DNA of 64,000 nucleotides from Acidobacteriota bacterium (GTDB lineage Bacteria; Acidobacteriota; Terriglobia; Bryobacterales; Bryobacteraceae). The notes under the pieces were generated by a model that was given only the letters and a program-made list of their open reading frames with translations, did not search any database and had not been told where the DNA came from. Below are positions 16,988 to 26,200 of this stretch, in pieces (positions within the stretch are counted from its first letter, which is position 1; every line of letters begins with the position of its first letter). A program made the position numbers and the translations under genes. Location: NCBI GenBank assembly GCA_017307505.1, contig JAFKEE010000037.1:84845-148844 (forward strand), given 5' to 3'.

Positions 16988-18090
16988 AACAGCGGGCGGC
17001 TGGGGGCGCGCCGAATGTGCCGCCGTCCCCGTGTGTCCGGACGCAGGATTCAGTCGCCGGTAGTGAGCCGGAGCCTGCACCGCCTTTGCCCCAGCGCCTC
17101 CTGGACCATCCCCAGGAATACCGGTTCTTTCAGGCGGCGCGGCTTCTGCAGTTGCTCCAGCCGGATCGCGCGCCCGTCGGGCGCTTCGAAGACCCGTCCT
17201 CGGAAGCCGTGCGGTTCTCCGCCCATCAAACGCTTGGCTATCCCGCCAGCGAGATCCAGTCCCTCGACGCGCCCGAGTCCGGCCAGCCCAGAATGGCAGT
17301 GAACTTCCTGGGCGTCACAGGGCCCGTCGGCGAATTGCCCGTCACCTACACCGCCTATGTGACCGAACGCCTGCGCGCCGGCGACCGGACCGCCGCCGAG
17401 TTCTTCGACCTGTTCAACCACCGCCTCACTTCGCTCTTCTACCGCGGTTGGGAGAAGTACCGCTTCCAGGTTCCCTACGAACGGGGAGAGGAGTCCGGTC
17501 TCAGTGATACCCTCCTCCACTTCGTCGGTTTGGGTACCCCGAGGCTTCAGGACCGCCAGGATATCCCGGACGAGGCCCTAAAATATTACGCCGGACTGCT
17601 CTCCCAGCAGCCTCGCTCCGCTATCGCCATGCAGCAAATCCTGACTGATTACTTCGATGTGCCCGTCGAAGTCGTCCAGTTCGTCGGCTCCTGGCGCAAG
17701 CTGGATCCGGGCAGTCTGTGCCTGCTCGACGACGACCCGGATGCGGTGCCAGCTGCCCGCCTGGGCCAGGGTGCCGTGGCCGGTGATGACGTCTGGGACC
17801 AGCAATCCACCCTGAGATTGCGCATTGGTCCGCTTACCCTCGACCGCTATCGCGAATTCCTGCCCGACGGTGCGGCATTCCCCGCTCTCCGGGCCCTCTC
17901 CCGTTTTATCAGCCGGGATGAGTATGATTTCGAAGTACAGCTCGTTCTAAAGCGCGAGGAGGCCCCGGGCTGCCAGTTAGGAGCCGAGGGGGAGGTCGCG
18001 CCCCAGCTTAGTTGGCTGAGCTGGATCAAATCAAAGCCAATGGATCGGGACCCTGACGACACGGTCTACCGGTTATGGGAGGTTGCTTAA
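16951..18090 (+). CDS. tssG: T6SS baseplate protein TssG
   Basis: TssG clamps TssF and TssK in the baseplate. The 379-residue product has a 35-residue proline-rich leader, then the family core beginning at about residue 55: EYRFFQAARLLQLLQ, followed by MAVNFLGVTGPVGELPVTYT near 112-131, and FNHRLTSLFYRGWEKYRF near 150-167. The C-terminal part contains LGQGAVAGDDVWDQQSTLRL near 270, a typical TssG segment. The true start could be later than 16951, because the overlap with tssF is long and the leader is not conserved-looking. Confidence 0.92.
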   Translation: MARKVRLRNPALKQRAAGGAPNVPPSPCVRTQDSVAGSEPEPAPPLPQRLLDHPQEYRFFQAARLLQLLQPDRAPVGRFEDPSSEAVRFSAHQTLGYPASEIQSLDAPESGQPRMAVNFLGVTGPVGELPVTYTAYVTERLRAGDRTAAEFFDLFNHRLTSLFYRGWEKYRFQVPYERGEESGLSDTLLHFVGLGTPRLQDRQDIPDEALKYYAGLLSQQPRSAIAMQQILTDYFDVPVEVVQFVGSWRKLDPGSLCLLDDDPDAVPAARLGQGAVAGDDVWDQQSTLRLRIGPLTLDRYREFLPDGAAFPALRALSRFISRDEYDFEVQLVLKREEAPGCQLGAEGEVAPQLSWLSWIKSKPMDRDPDDTVYRLWEVA

Positions 18091-18093
18091 CAG

Positions 18094-20730
18094 ATGGCCG
18101 CTAATCTTAAGTCGCTTGTCAGCAAGCTAAATGACACCGCCCGACAGACCCTGGAGTCCGCCGCCGGACTCTGCGTGGCGCGTACTCACTACAACGTCGA
18201 AATCGAGCACTTCCTGCTTCGGCTTCTCGATAACTCAGATGGCGACAGCAGTCGCATCTTCCACCACTTCGGGCTCGACCCTTCCCGCCTCGACGCGGAG
18301 TTGAACAAAGCCCTGGACCGCTTTAAACGCGGCAACGGGCGTACGCCTGCCTTCAGCGAGTCGATCATCCAGATGTTCAGTGATGGCTGGACACTCGGTT
18401 CCCTGGATTACGGCGCTACCTCGATCCGCACCGGTTTCACTGTCCTGGCGCTGACGCAGAACGAGGCGTTGTGGCGGATGGCCCGTGAATCCAGCCGCGA
18501 ACTTGGCCGCATCCAGCCGGATCAGTTGAAGAGCGAACTCATGGGGATCATCGCCGGCTCCATTGAGGACGCGGACGGTGCCGAGGCTGCCGAGGAAGGT
18601 GGTACCCCCGCTCCCGCCCGCAAGATCGGCGGCAAGACGCCCAACCTCGACCAGTTCACCGTCAATCTGACCGAACACGCCAAAGCCGGCAAGATCGACA
18701 CGGTCCTCGGCCGCGACACTGAAATCCGCCAGTTGGTCGACATCCTGATGCGCCGCCGGCAGAACAACCCCATCCTCACCGGTGAAGCCGGCGTCGGCAA
18801 GACCGCTGTTGTGGAGGGATTTGCGACTCGTGTAGCGAATGGCGATGTGCCCCCGGCCCTGCGCAATGTCACGGTCCGTACTCTCGACCTCGCACTTCTT
18901 CAGGCCGGTGCGGGTGTCAAGGGCGAGTTCGAAAACCGGCTGAAGGGTCTCATCGAGGAAGTGAAGTCCTCTGCGACGCCCATCATCCTGTTCATCGACG
19001 AAGCCCACACCATGATCGGCGCCGGTGGACAGGCCGGCCAGAACGATGCCGCCAACCTGCTGAAACCCGCCCTCGCCCGCGGCGAGCTCCGCACCATTGC
19101 CGCCACCACCTGGTCTGAGTACAAGAAATACTTCGAGAAGGACCCCGCCCTGGCTCGCCGTTTCCAGGTCGTCAAGGTGGAAGAACCCACAGAGGACGTC
19201 TGCTGCACCATGCTGCGCGGGATCGTGACCTCCCTCGAAAAGCACCACAACGTACGCATCCTCGACGAAGCGGTGAACTCGGCCGTCCGCCTCTCCCACC
19301 GCTACCTCGCCGGCCGCCAGTTGCCCGATAAGGCCGTCAGCATCCTCGACACCGCCTGTGCCCGTCTCGCCCTGGGGCAGAATTCCACGCCTCCAGCCAT
19401 CGAAGACGCCACCCGCGAGCTCGACGATCTCGCCGTCCAGCAGCGCGTCCTCGATCGCGAAGTTGCGGTCGGTGCCGATCACTCGGAACGCCTCGCCAAG
19501 ATCGCCGAACGCAAGCAGAAGGTGGAAGCGGAACTGGCCAGATTGCAGGAACGCTGGACCAAGGAGAGCGGGCTTGTTCTGAAGGTCCGGGAACTGCGCC
19601 AGGCCATCGAAACCGCCACGCCCGGCTCCGACGTCTCCGCCCAGCGCGCCGAACTCGACAAACTCTCGGCCGAAGTCGCTGAACTCCAGGGCGAGACGCC
19701 GCTCACCCGCGCCTGCGTGGACGCCCAGATCGTCAGCGAAGTGCTGGCCGCCTGGACCGGTATTCCTGTCGGCAAGATGCTCAAGGACGAGATCCAGACC
19801 ACGCTGAACCTCGCCAGCCTCATGGGCCAGCGCGTCATCGGCCAGGACACCGCCCTCGATGTCATCGCCCAGCGCCTGCTTACGTCCAAAGCCTCCATGG
19901 ACGATCCGAATCGCCCCATCGGCGTCTTCATGCTGATCGGACCCAGCGGCGTCGGCAAGACCGAAACCGCGCTGGCCCTGGCCGACCTGTTCTATGGCGG
20001 TGAGAAGAGCCTCATCACCATCAACATGTCGGAGTTCCAGGAATCGCATACGGTGTCCACCCTCAAGGGCTCGCCGCCCGGATATGTGGGCTACGGCGAG
20101 GGCGGCGTCCTCACGGAAGCCGTGCGCCGCAGGCCTTACTCCGTCGTCCTGCTCGACGAAGTGGAGAAGGCGCACCCAGACGTGCTGGAACTCTTCTATC
20201 AGGTGTTCGACAAGGGGCACATGGAAGATGGCGAAGGTCGCGAAATCGACTTCAAGAACACCATCATCCTGCTCACGTCCAACGCCTGCACCGACACGCT
20301 GATGAAGCTCGTCGCCGATCCGGAAACCGCGCCTTCCCCCACCGGGCTGATTAAGGCGATGAAGCCGGAACTCGACAAGATCTTCAAACCCGCCTTCCTC
20401 GGCCGCATGGGCCTCATCCCGTACTACCCGGTTCGCGACGAGGCGCTGAAGTCCATCATCCGGCTCAAGGTCGGCAAGGTGCAGAAGCGCATTCTCGAGA
20501 ACCATCGCATCCCGCTCTCCTACGACGAAGCCGTAGTGGACGAGATCGCCAATCGCTGTACCGAAGTGGAAAGCGGCGCCCGCAATATCGACAACATTCT
20601 CGGCAATACCGTACTGCCCGAGATCTCGAGGGTCCTGCTGACCGAATTCGCGGAAGGCCGCCGTCCCGCTTCCTTCCAGATCGCCGTCGGTGAGGGTGGG
20701 CAGTTCGTCTACACTTCAACGCCCAGCTAA
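18094..20730 (+). CDS. clpV: T6SS AAA+ ATPase ClpV (TssH)
   Basis: ClpV is the hexameric ATPase that unfolds contracted TssB/TssC sheath for reuse. The 878-residue product has a Clp N-domain (1-160), a first AAA+ module with GEAGVGKT at 230-237 and a Walker B of the FIDEAHT type near 304, and a coiled-coil middle domain (about 415-530). The second AAA+ module has GPSGVGKT at 616-623 and LLDEVEKAHPDV near 687, with a ClpB-like C-terminal domain after it. All nucleotide-binding residues look intact. It starts 3 bp after tssG. Confidence 0.96.
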   Translation: MAANLKSLVSKLNDTARQTLESAAGLCVARTHYNVEIEHFLLRLLDNSDGDSSRIFHHFGLDPSRLDAELNKALDRFKRGNGRTPAFSESIIQMFSDGWTLGSLDYGATSIRTGFTVLALTQNEALWRMARESSRELGRIQPDQLKSELMGIIAGSIEDADGAEAAEEGGTPAPARKIGGKTPNLDQFTVNLTEHAKAGKIDTVLGRDTEIRQLVDILMRRRQNNPILTGEAGVGKTAVVEGFATRVANGDVPPALRNVTVRTLDLALLQAGAGVKGEFENRLKGLIEEVKSSATPIILFIDEAHTMIGAGGQAGQNDAANLLKPALARGELRTIAATTWSEYKKYFEKDPALARRFQVVKVEEPTEDVCCTMLRGIVTSLEKHHNVRILDEAVNSAVRLSHRYLAGRQLPDKAVSILDTACARLALGQNSTPPAIEDATRELDDLAVQQRVLDREVAVGADHSERLAKIAERKQKVEAELARLQERWTKESGLVLKVRELRQAIETATPGSDVSAQRAELDKLSAEVAELQGETPLTRACVDAQIVSEVLAAWTGIPVGKMLKDEIQTTLNLASLMGQRVIGQDTALDVIAQRLLTSKASMDDPNRPIGVFMLIGPSGVGKTETALALADLFYGGEKSLITINMSEFQESHTVSTLKGSPPGYVGYGEGGVLTEAVRRRPYSVVLLDEVEKAHPDVLELFYQVFDKGHMEDGEGREIDFKNTIILLTSNACTDTLMKLVADPETAPSPTGLIKAMKPELDKIFKPAFLGRMGLIPYYPVRDEALKSIIRLKVGKVQKRILENHRIPLSYDEAVVDEIANRCTEVESGARNIDNILGNTVLPEISRVLLTEFAEGRRPASFQIAVGEGGQFVYTSTPS

Positions 20731-20759
20731 ACCAAACCGGGTGGTCGGAGGCATTGTGT

Positions 20760-23063
20760 ATGGGGGATTTGAAGCAGGCGAACCGCTTTCTTCAACTGGA
20801 TACGCCTCTCGGGGAAGACCGGCTGCTGCTCAAGTCGTTCGAGGGTACCGAAGAGATGTCCGGGCTGTTTCGCTATCAGCTCGAGATGGTCTCCGAGGAG
20901 AATGACCTGGATCTCGATCAACTTGTCGGCAAGCCGGTCAGCTTCGGCGTGCGGCTTCGGGACAAGAAAGAGTTCCGGTGGTGGAATGGGGTCGTCAGCA
21001 AGGCCTGGCACTATCCTGATGAGGACAGGTTGGTGCACTACGGCGCGGAGGTCGTGCCGTGGTTCTGGTTCCTCACCCGTTCCACCGACTGCTTCATCCG
21101 CCAGCGGATTGAGGTGAAAGACGTCCTCAAGGACGTCTTTCGCCGCTACGGCTTCAGCCAGTACTCAGATCAGGTCAAACGGCCACACACCCCGTGGCCC
21201 TATCTCACCCAATATCGGGAAACGCACTTTGCATTCCTCAGCCGGCTCATGGAGGAAGAAGGAATCTACTATTTCTTCCAGCATGAGAAGGGCAAGCACA
21301 CGATGGTGTTTACGGACGACAACGCCGTGCATCAGCCCTGCCCGCACCAGTCGCGCATGAAGTTTCAGACCAATCGGGGGCCTGGCATCTTCCATGCCGA
21401 GGACTCCATCTATCATTGGGAATTCCACAGCCAGTTCGAATCCGGAAAATATACCCACGCGGAGTGGAATTTCCTGACCCCCGACATCAGCCTCAGTTCC
21501 GAGGTGCCCGCCAGGACCAGGAAGGCCGCGGTCAAGCAATACGAGATCTACGACTACCCCGGCGAGTACGAAGAGCGTCCGGAAGGCGACAGTTGGGCCA
21601 CCACGCGCATGGAAGAGCAGGAAGTCGACGACGAGTTCTGCAAGGGTTCCGGAGACAGCCGCGCCCTGACGCCGGGCTTCAAGTTCGAACTCTTCGGACA
21701 CGATCGTAAGGATCAGAACCGGCAGTATGTCATCACGGAGATCAAGCACAGTGCCGAGGAAGGCAGCTTCTTTGCCGGGGACCTCAACGGGCCGGGCCGC
21801 TATACCAATTCCTTCAAGTGCATTCCGGCCACCGTCCAATACCGCCCCAAACGCAAAACGCCCAAGCACATCATGCGCGGCGTCCAGACGGCAATTGTCG
21901 TCGGGCCCAGGCCGGAAGAGATCCATACCGATGAACACGGGCAGGTGAAAGTCCAGTTCCACTGGGATCGTGAACAAAACAAGAAGGACGAAGACCGCTC
22001 CTGTTTCATGCGGGTCGCCCAGCCTTGGGCCGGAAAGAACTGGGGCGGCATGTTCCTCCCGCGTGTCGGCCAGGAGGTGCTCGTGGACTTCCTGGAAGGC
22101 GATCCGGATCGTCCCATCATCGTCGGCCGCGTCTACAACGCAACCCAAAAGCCACCATGGGAATTGCCCAGGAACAAAAACTGGAGCGGCTTTAAGTCCC
22201 GTTCCACCCGCGAAGGCACCGCCGACAACTACAACGAACTCCGCTTCGACGACACAAAAGGGAAGGAAGAGTTCCTCCTTCATGCCGAGCGTGACATGAC
22301 CATCACGGTCGAACACGATACGAAGGAACACGTGGAGAACAATCGCTTCCTCACGGTCGATGGCATTCAGAGTGAGGAGGTCAAAAAGGACCTCCACTCT
22401 CACGTGGAAGGCGAGCGCCGCGAGCAGGTTGGGATGAATCTTTCTCTCACCGTGGGCGGGCAGGCGCATCAAAAGGCGGACAAGCTCTACACTCTCGAAT
22501 CCGGCGGCGAGATCCATCTCAAGGCGAAAGGCCGAATCGTGTTGGATGCGGGGGCAGGCATCACCTTTCTGGGCCAGGGCGGCGCGTCATACATCGATGT
22601 CACACCGGCCGGGATTGTCATCCAGGGCCCGATGGTCTACCTTAATTGCGGAATGCCCAATGCGGGCCTCGGCATCCCCTCTATGCCCGAACTGCCCATC
22701 AAACCCGGAGATCTCATGCAGGGCGGCCTCACCGGGCTCACTGGCCCTCTGATCGGTGCTGCAACGGGAACTCTGGGCGGCCCGCTGAGTGGGGTCGCCG
22801 GGCTGGCTTCTCCCTCGGCTGGGTCGGCTCCTTCTCAACTGGGGGGAGCCAGAAGCGGACCCGCGGGCGGATCCACCGCTGCCCCTGCGGCAACCGCCCC
22901 CGCGAGTCCCTCGACCGGGTCAGCCGCCGCCGGCACGCCAGGCTCTCCGTCCGGAACGGCCCCTGCTGGCGAGGTCTTTCTGCCTGCCGCTTCTCAGCCG
23001 GTTGCCCGCCCCGATCCCCGGCCCAGGTCTGCCTCGAAGGAGGGTGAAGACCCGGTGCGCTAG
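20760..23063 (+). CDS. vgrG: T6SS spike protein VgrG (TssI) with low-complexity C-terminal tail
   Basis: VgrG trimers form the puncturing tip of the T6SS. ATG 20760 is chosen because GGAGG (20747-20751) lies eight bases upstream. The product is 767 residues. The gp27/gp5-like core is recognisable through FEGTEEMSGLFRYQLEM near 24-40, FLSRLMEEEGIYYFF near 160-174, HTDEHGQVKVQFHWDRE near 389-405, PRVGQEVLVDFLEGDPDRP near 440-458 and the beta-helix stalk to about 630. The last 130 residues are Gly/Ala/Pro/Ser-rich with no toxin domain visible. The tail may bind an adaptor or PAAR protein, but none is encoded next to it. Confidence 0.94.
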   Translation: MGDLKQANRFLQLDTPLGEDRLLLKSFEGTEEMSGLFRYQLEMVSEENDLDLDQLVGKPVSFGVRLRDKKEFRWWNGVVSKAWHYPDEDRLVHYGAEVVPWFWFLTRSTDCFIRQRIEVKDVLKDVFRRYGFSQYSDQVKRPHTPWPYLTQYRETHFAFLSRLMEEEGIYYFFQHEKGKHTMVFTDDNAVHQPCPHQSRMKFQTNRGPGIFHAEDSIYHWEFHSQFESGKYTHAEWNFLTPDISLSSEVPARTRKAAVKQYEIYDYPGEYEERPEGDSWATTRMEEQEVDDEFCKGSGDSRALTPGFKFELFGHDRKDQNRQYVITEIKHSAEEGSFFAGDLNGPGRYTNSFKCIPATVQYRPKRKTPKHIMRGVQTAIVVGPRPEEIHTDEHGQVKVQFHWDREQNKKDEDRSCFMRVAQPWAGKNWGGMFLPRVGQEVLVDFLEGDPDRPIIVGRVYNATQKPPWELPRNKNWSGFKSRSTREGTADNYNELRFDDTKGKEEFLLHAERDMTITVEHDTKEHVENNRFLTVDGIQSEEVKKDLHSHVEGERREQVGMNLSLTVGGQAHQKADKLYTLESGGEIHLKAKGRIVLDAGAGITFLGQGGASYIDVTPAGIVIQGPMVYLNCGMPNAGLGIPSMPELPIKPGDLMQGGLTGLTGPLIGAATGTLGGPLSGVAGLASPSAGSAPSQLGGARSGPAGGSTAAPAATAPASPSTGSAAAGTPGSPSGTAPAGEVFLPAASQPVARPDPRPRSASKEGEDPVR

Positions 23064-23258
23064 ATCCGCTAAACCGTAGGGGCGGAGATTCGTCACTGCT
23101 CCGCAACCCCATCCGGCAGCTGTCCGTCCGACCAAATGGCTCCGCCAGTCACCCGGGGCCCTTGCCCCGCGCCGTGTGTGCGAGGTGGAAACACTGGAGA
23201 TTACGCTGTAGATTGTTATGGTACTCTGACCGAATCCGTAACCTGAAGGAGAGGTGCG
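23064..23258 (+). promoter_or_regulatory. Intergenic region upstream of the large kinase gene
   Basis: A 195-bp non-coding gap separates vgrG from the kinase. It is long enough for a separate promoter, but I see no clear -35/-10 pair or sigma-54 site. AAGGAGAGG (23247-23255) directly upstream of ATG 23259 is the ribosome binding site. Confidence 0.4.
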
Positions 23259-26200
23259 ATGCATCCCCCGGAGTCCGGCCGCTCCCGTTATGAATTGCGG
23301 GAAGTCCTCGGACGTGGCGGCATGGGCGTGGTCTACAAGGCGTACGACACCCTCATGCACCGCGAGGTGGCCCTAAAAACCATTCTCGACGTTCAGAGCA
23401 AAGCAGCTCTTGACCTGTTCTACCGCGAGTGGGGCCTTCAGGCCTCGATTACGCATCCGAACATCGCCGAGATTTACGACATTGGTGAGATGCAGCACGA
23501 AGGCGCGGTTCGCCCCTACTTCGTGATGCCTCTCCTGCCGGGCACTACGCTCTCCGAACTCATCCGGACCTCCAGCGGACGCCTCACCATCGATCGCGCC
23601 CTGGGCATGCTCGTCCAGGTCTGCCGGGGTCTCCAGGCCGCCCACGACCGCGGCCTGATTCACCGCGACCTGAAGCCGAGCAATGTCTTCGTCCTCGAGG
23701 ACGACTCCGTCCGCATCATCGACTTCGGCATCGCTCACGTAGAAACCTCTGCCCAGACCAGCATCCGCGGCACTCTCGCCTATATGGCGCCCGAGTTGCT
23801 CCAGATGAAACCGGCCAGCGTGGCCAGCGACATCTTCGCACTCGGTGTCCTGAGTTACGAATCGCTCACCCGCCGCCGGCCCTTCGACGGAAACACCGAC
23901 GCGGAACTCTCCCGCGCCCTGTTGTACGACAGCCCCGCGCCCATCTCGGAGCTTGTGCAGGGTGTGCCATTGAATGTCTCCCGCGCTATCCACAAGGCGA
24001 TGGCCAAACAGCCCTGGCACCGCTACGCCAGCGCCCGTGAATACGGCGAAACCCTGATTAAAGCCCAACGCGGTGAGCACATCGATTTCTTCGACTCCGC
24101 AAAGGTCCTGCCCCGCGTCGAGCGCGCCTCCCGTGCCTTCGAGCGCGGCGAATATCAGGTCGCCACCGAGATCCTCAACGAACTTGAATGCGAAGGCCAC
24201 ATCGAGCAGGAGATCCTGCTGCTACGCCGGCAGGTGGAGCAAACCCAGCGCCAGTTGACGGTCCGTGGTTTTCTCGATAGCGCCCGCCGCTTCACTGAGG
24301 AGGAAGAGTTTGCGCTCGCTCTGCGCAAAGTGCAGGAAGCGCTCGATCTCGACCCTGAGAATACCGACGCCCAGGCGCTGCGCAATGAAGTGGAGAAGCA
24401 GCGCCGGGCGAAGAAAATGGAGGAATGGGCCGCGCTGGCGAAGAAGCATCTCGAAAACAATGCCTTCGCCCATGCCCGCACCGCCCTGCAAAGCCTGCTG
24501 GAACTCCGGCCCAATGAGCCCAGCGCGCTTGCCTTGCTGGCGGAGATCCAGCGTAAGGAACAGGAGTTCGAGAAGGTCCGGCAGGAAAAGAGCCGCCTCG
24601 TAGCCAGCGCCCGCGACGCCTGGCAGCGCGGTGAAGTCACCAGCGCCCTGAACAACCTGGAGAAATGGGTAAACCTCGACGGCCAGGCGCCAGAAACCGA
24701 TGCCGAGCGCATGCTTTCCCTGCAAAGCTTCTACAAGCAGGTGCGCGGTGAGCATGAAGCGCTCAAGAGTTCCTACGACAAAGCCCGGCAATTGCTGTCG
24801 GAAGGCGATCACGCCGGATCCCTCGCCATCTGCAACCAGTATCTGGCGAAGTATCCCGGCCACGCCCTCTTCCAGGCTTTGAAATTCGACGTCGACGAAC
24901 GGCAGCGCCAGAACCTCTCCGCCTACATCGCGGAAACTGACCGTCGTGTCGACAACGAACCCGATCTCGACCGTCGCGTAGCCATTCTTGAGGAGGCGCT
25001 CCGCCAGCATCCTGGCGAGAGCCACTTCGAGCGGGCCCTCAAGCTGACCCGGGATAAACGGGATCTCGTTTCCAGTGTGGCTTCCCGGGCCCGCCTCCAC
25101 GAAGACGAGGGCCGATTCGGCGAAGCGCTGGATCAGTGGTCCGTCCTGCGGGCGATCCACCCGTCGTTTCCCGGTCTGGAATACGAAATCGACCGCGTTC
25201 AGAAGCGCCGCGACGCCCAGGCCCGGGCGGATGCCCGCTCGGCTTGGATCCGCCAGATCGACACTCACATCGAAGCTCGCGATTACGCCAAGGCGGCTGC
25301 CTCCGCCACCCAGGCGCTGGCGGAGTTTCCCGGCGACCCGGAACTCATCGAGCTCCGCAAAATGGCGGGCGAGAAACAGTCCCAGATTGGTCTCGCGATT
25401 TCCCTCCTCGATCAGGCCCGGGCGGCCGCCACGGAAGGGCAGGCGGATGCCGCGCTGGAGCTGCTTCGCAAGGCCTATCAGGCCGACTCGGGCAACCAGA
25501 TGATCCGGTCCGCCCTCGTCAACACCCTCGCCCTCCAGGCCAAGACCGTTGCCGAGACCGATCCCGGTGCCGCCGATGACCTCGTCGGTCAGATTCTTCA
25601 GATCGACCCCGGCCACACGATCGGTCTGAACCTACGCGCCTTGCGGTCCGACAAAAAGAAGGAAGAGTTTATTGCCTGGTGTACCGCGCAGGCTCGCAAG
25701 CTGCAGTCGGCCGGCGATCTGGACGGCGCCATCGTCATTGTCCAGGAGGGCTTGTCGAAATACCCGAACGACGCCCGCCTGAATCAGCTGTACACCACCC
25801 TGGATCGCAACCAGGGCGGCAGCCGCAAAGTCCCGTCTCCGCCGCCGTTGCCCGATTCTGCGGCCACACCTCCGGGACCTTCTCATCCTCCCAGCGTCCC
25901 TCAACCCCCGACATGGGCGCCGCAGATGCATACCGAAGCCCCGACGGCGCAGCCACCTGCCGCCGGACCCTCGTCCGGGCACACGGTCGTTCCTCCTCCG
26001 CCCGGTACGCCTGCGCCTCCACCTCCGTCGGTGAAGGTCCCGCCGCCGCCTCCGCCCTTACACGGATCCGCGGCTCCTTCTTCCACTCCGCCCACGGAAC
26101 GTCCTTCCGGCGGGCATACCATCATCCCGCCCCCTCCCGCCGCACCACCCACCGTGCCGCCTTCGGGCCTGCCGTCTCAGGCTCCGCCGCCCCCTCCCGC

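Noticed and set aside
18235..20505. 756-codon minus-strand open frame opposite clpV
   Set aside because: It is a GC-driven shadow; clpV has both AAA+ modules intact.
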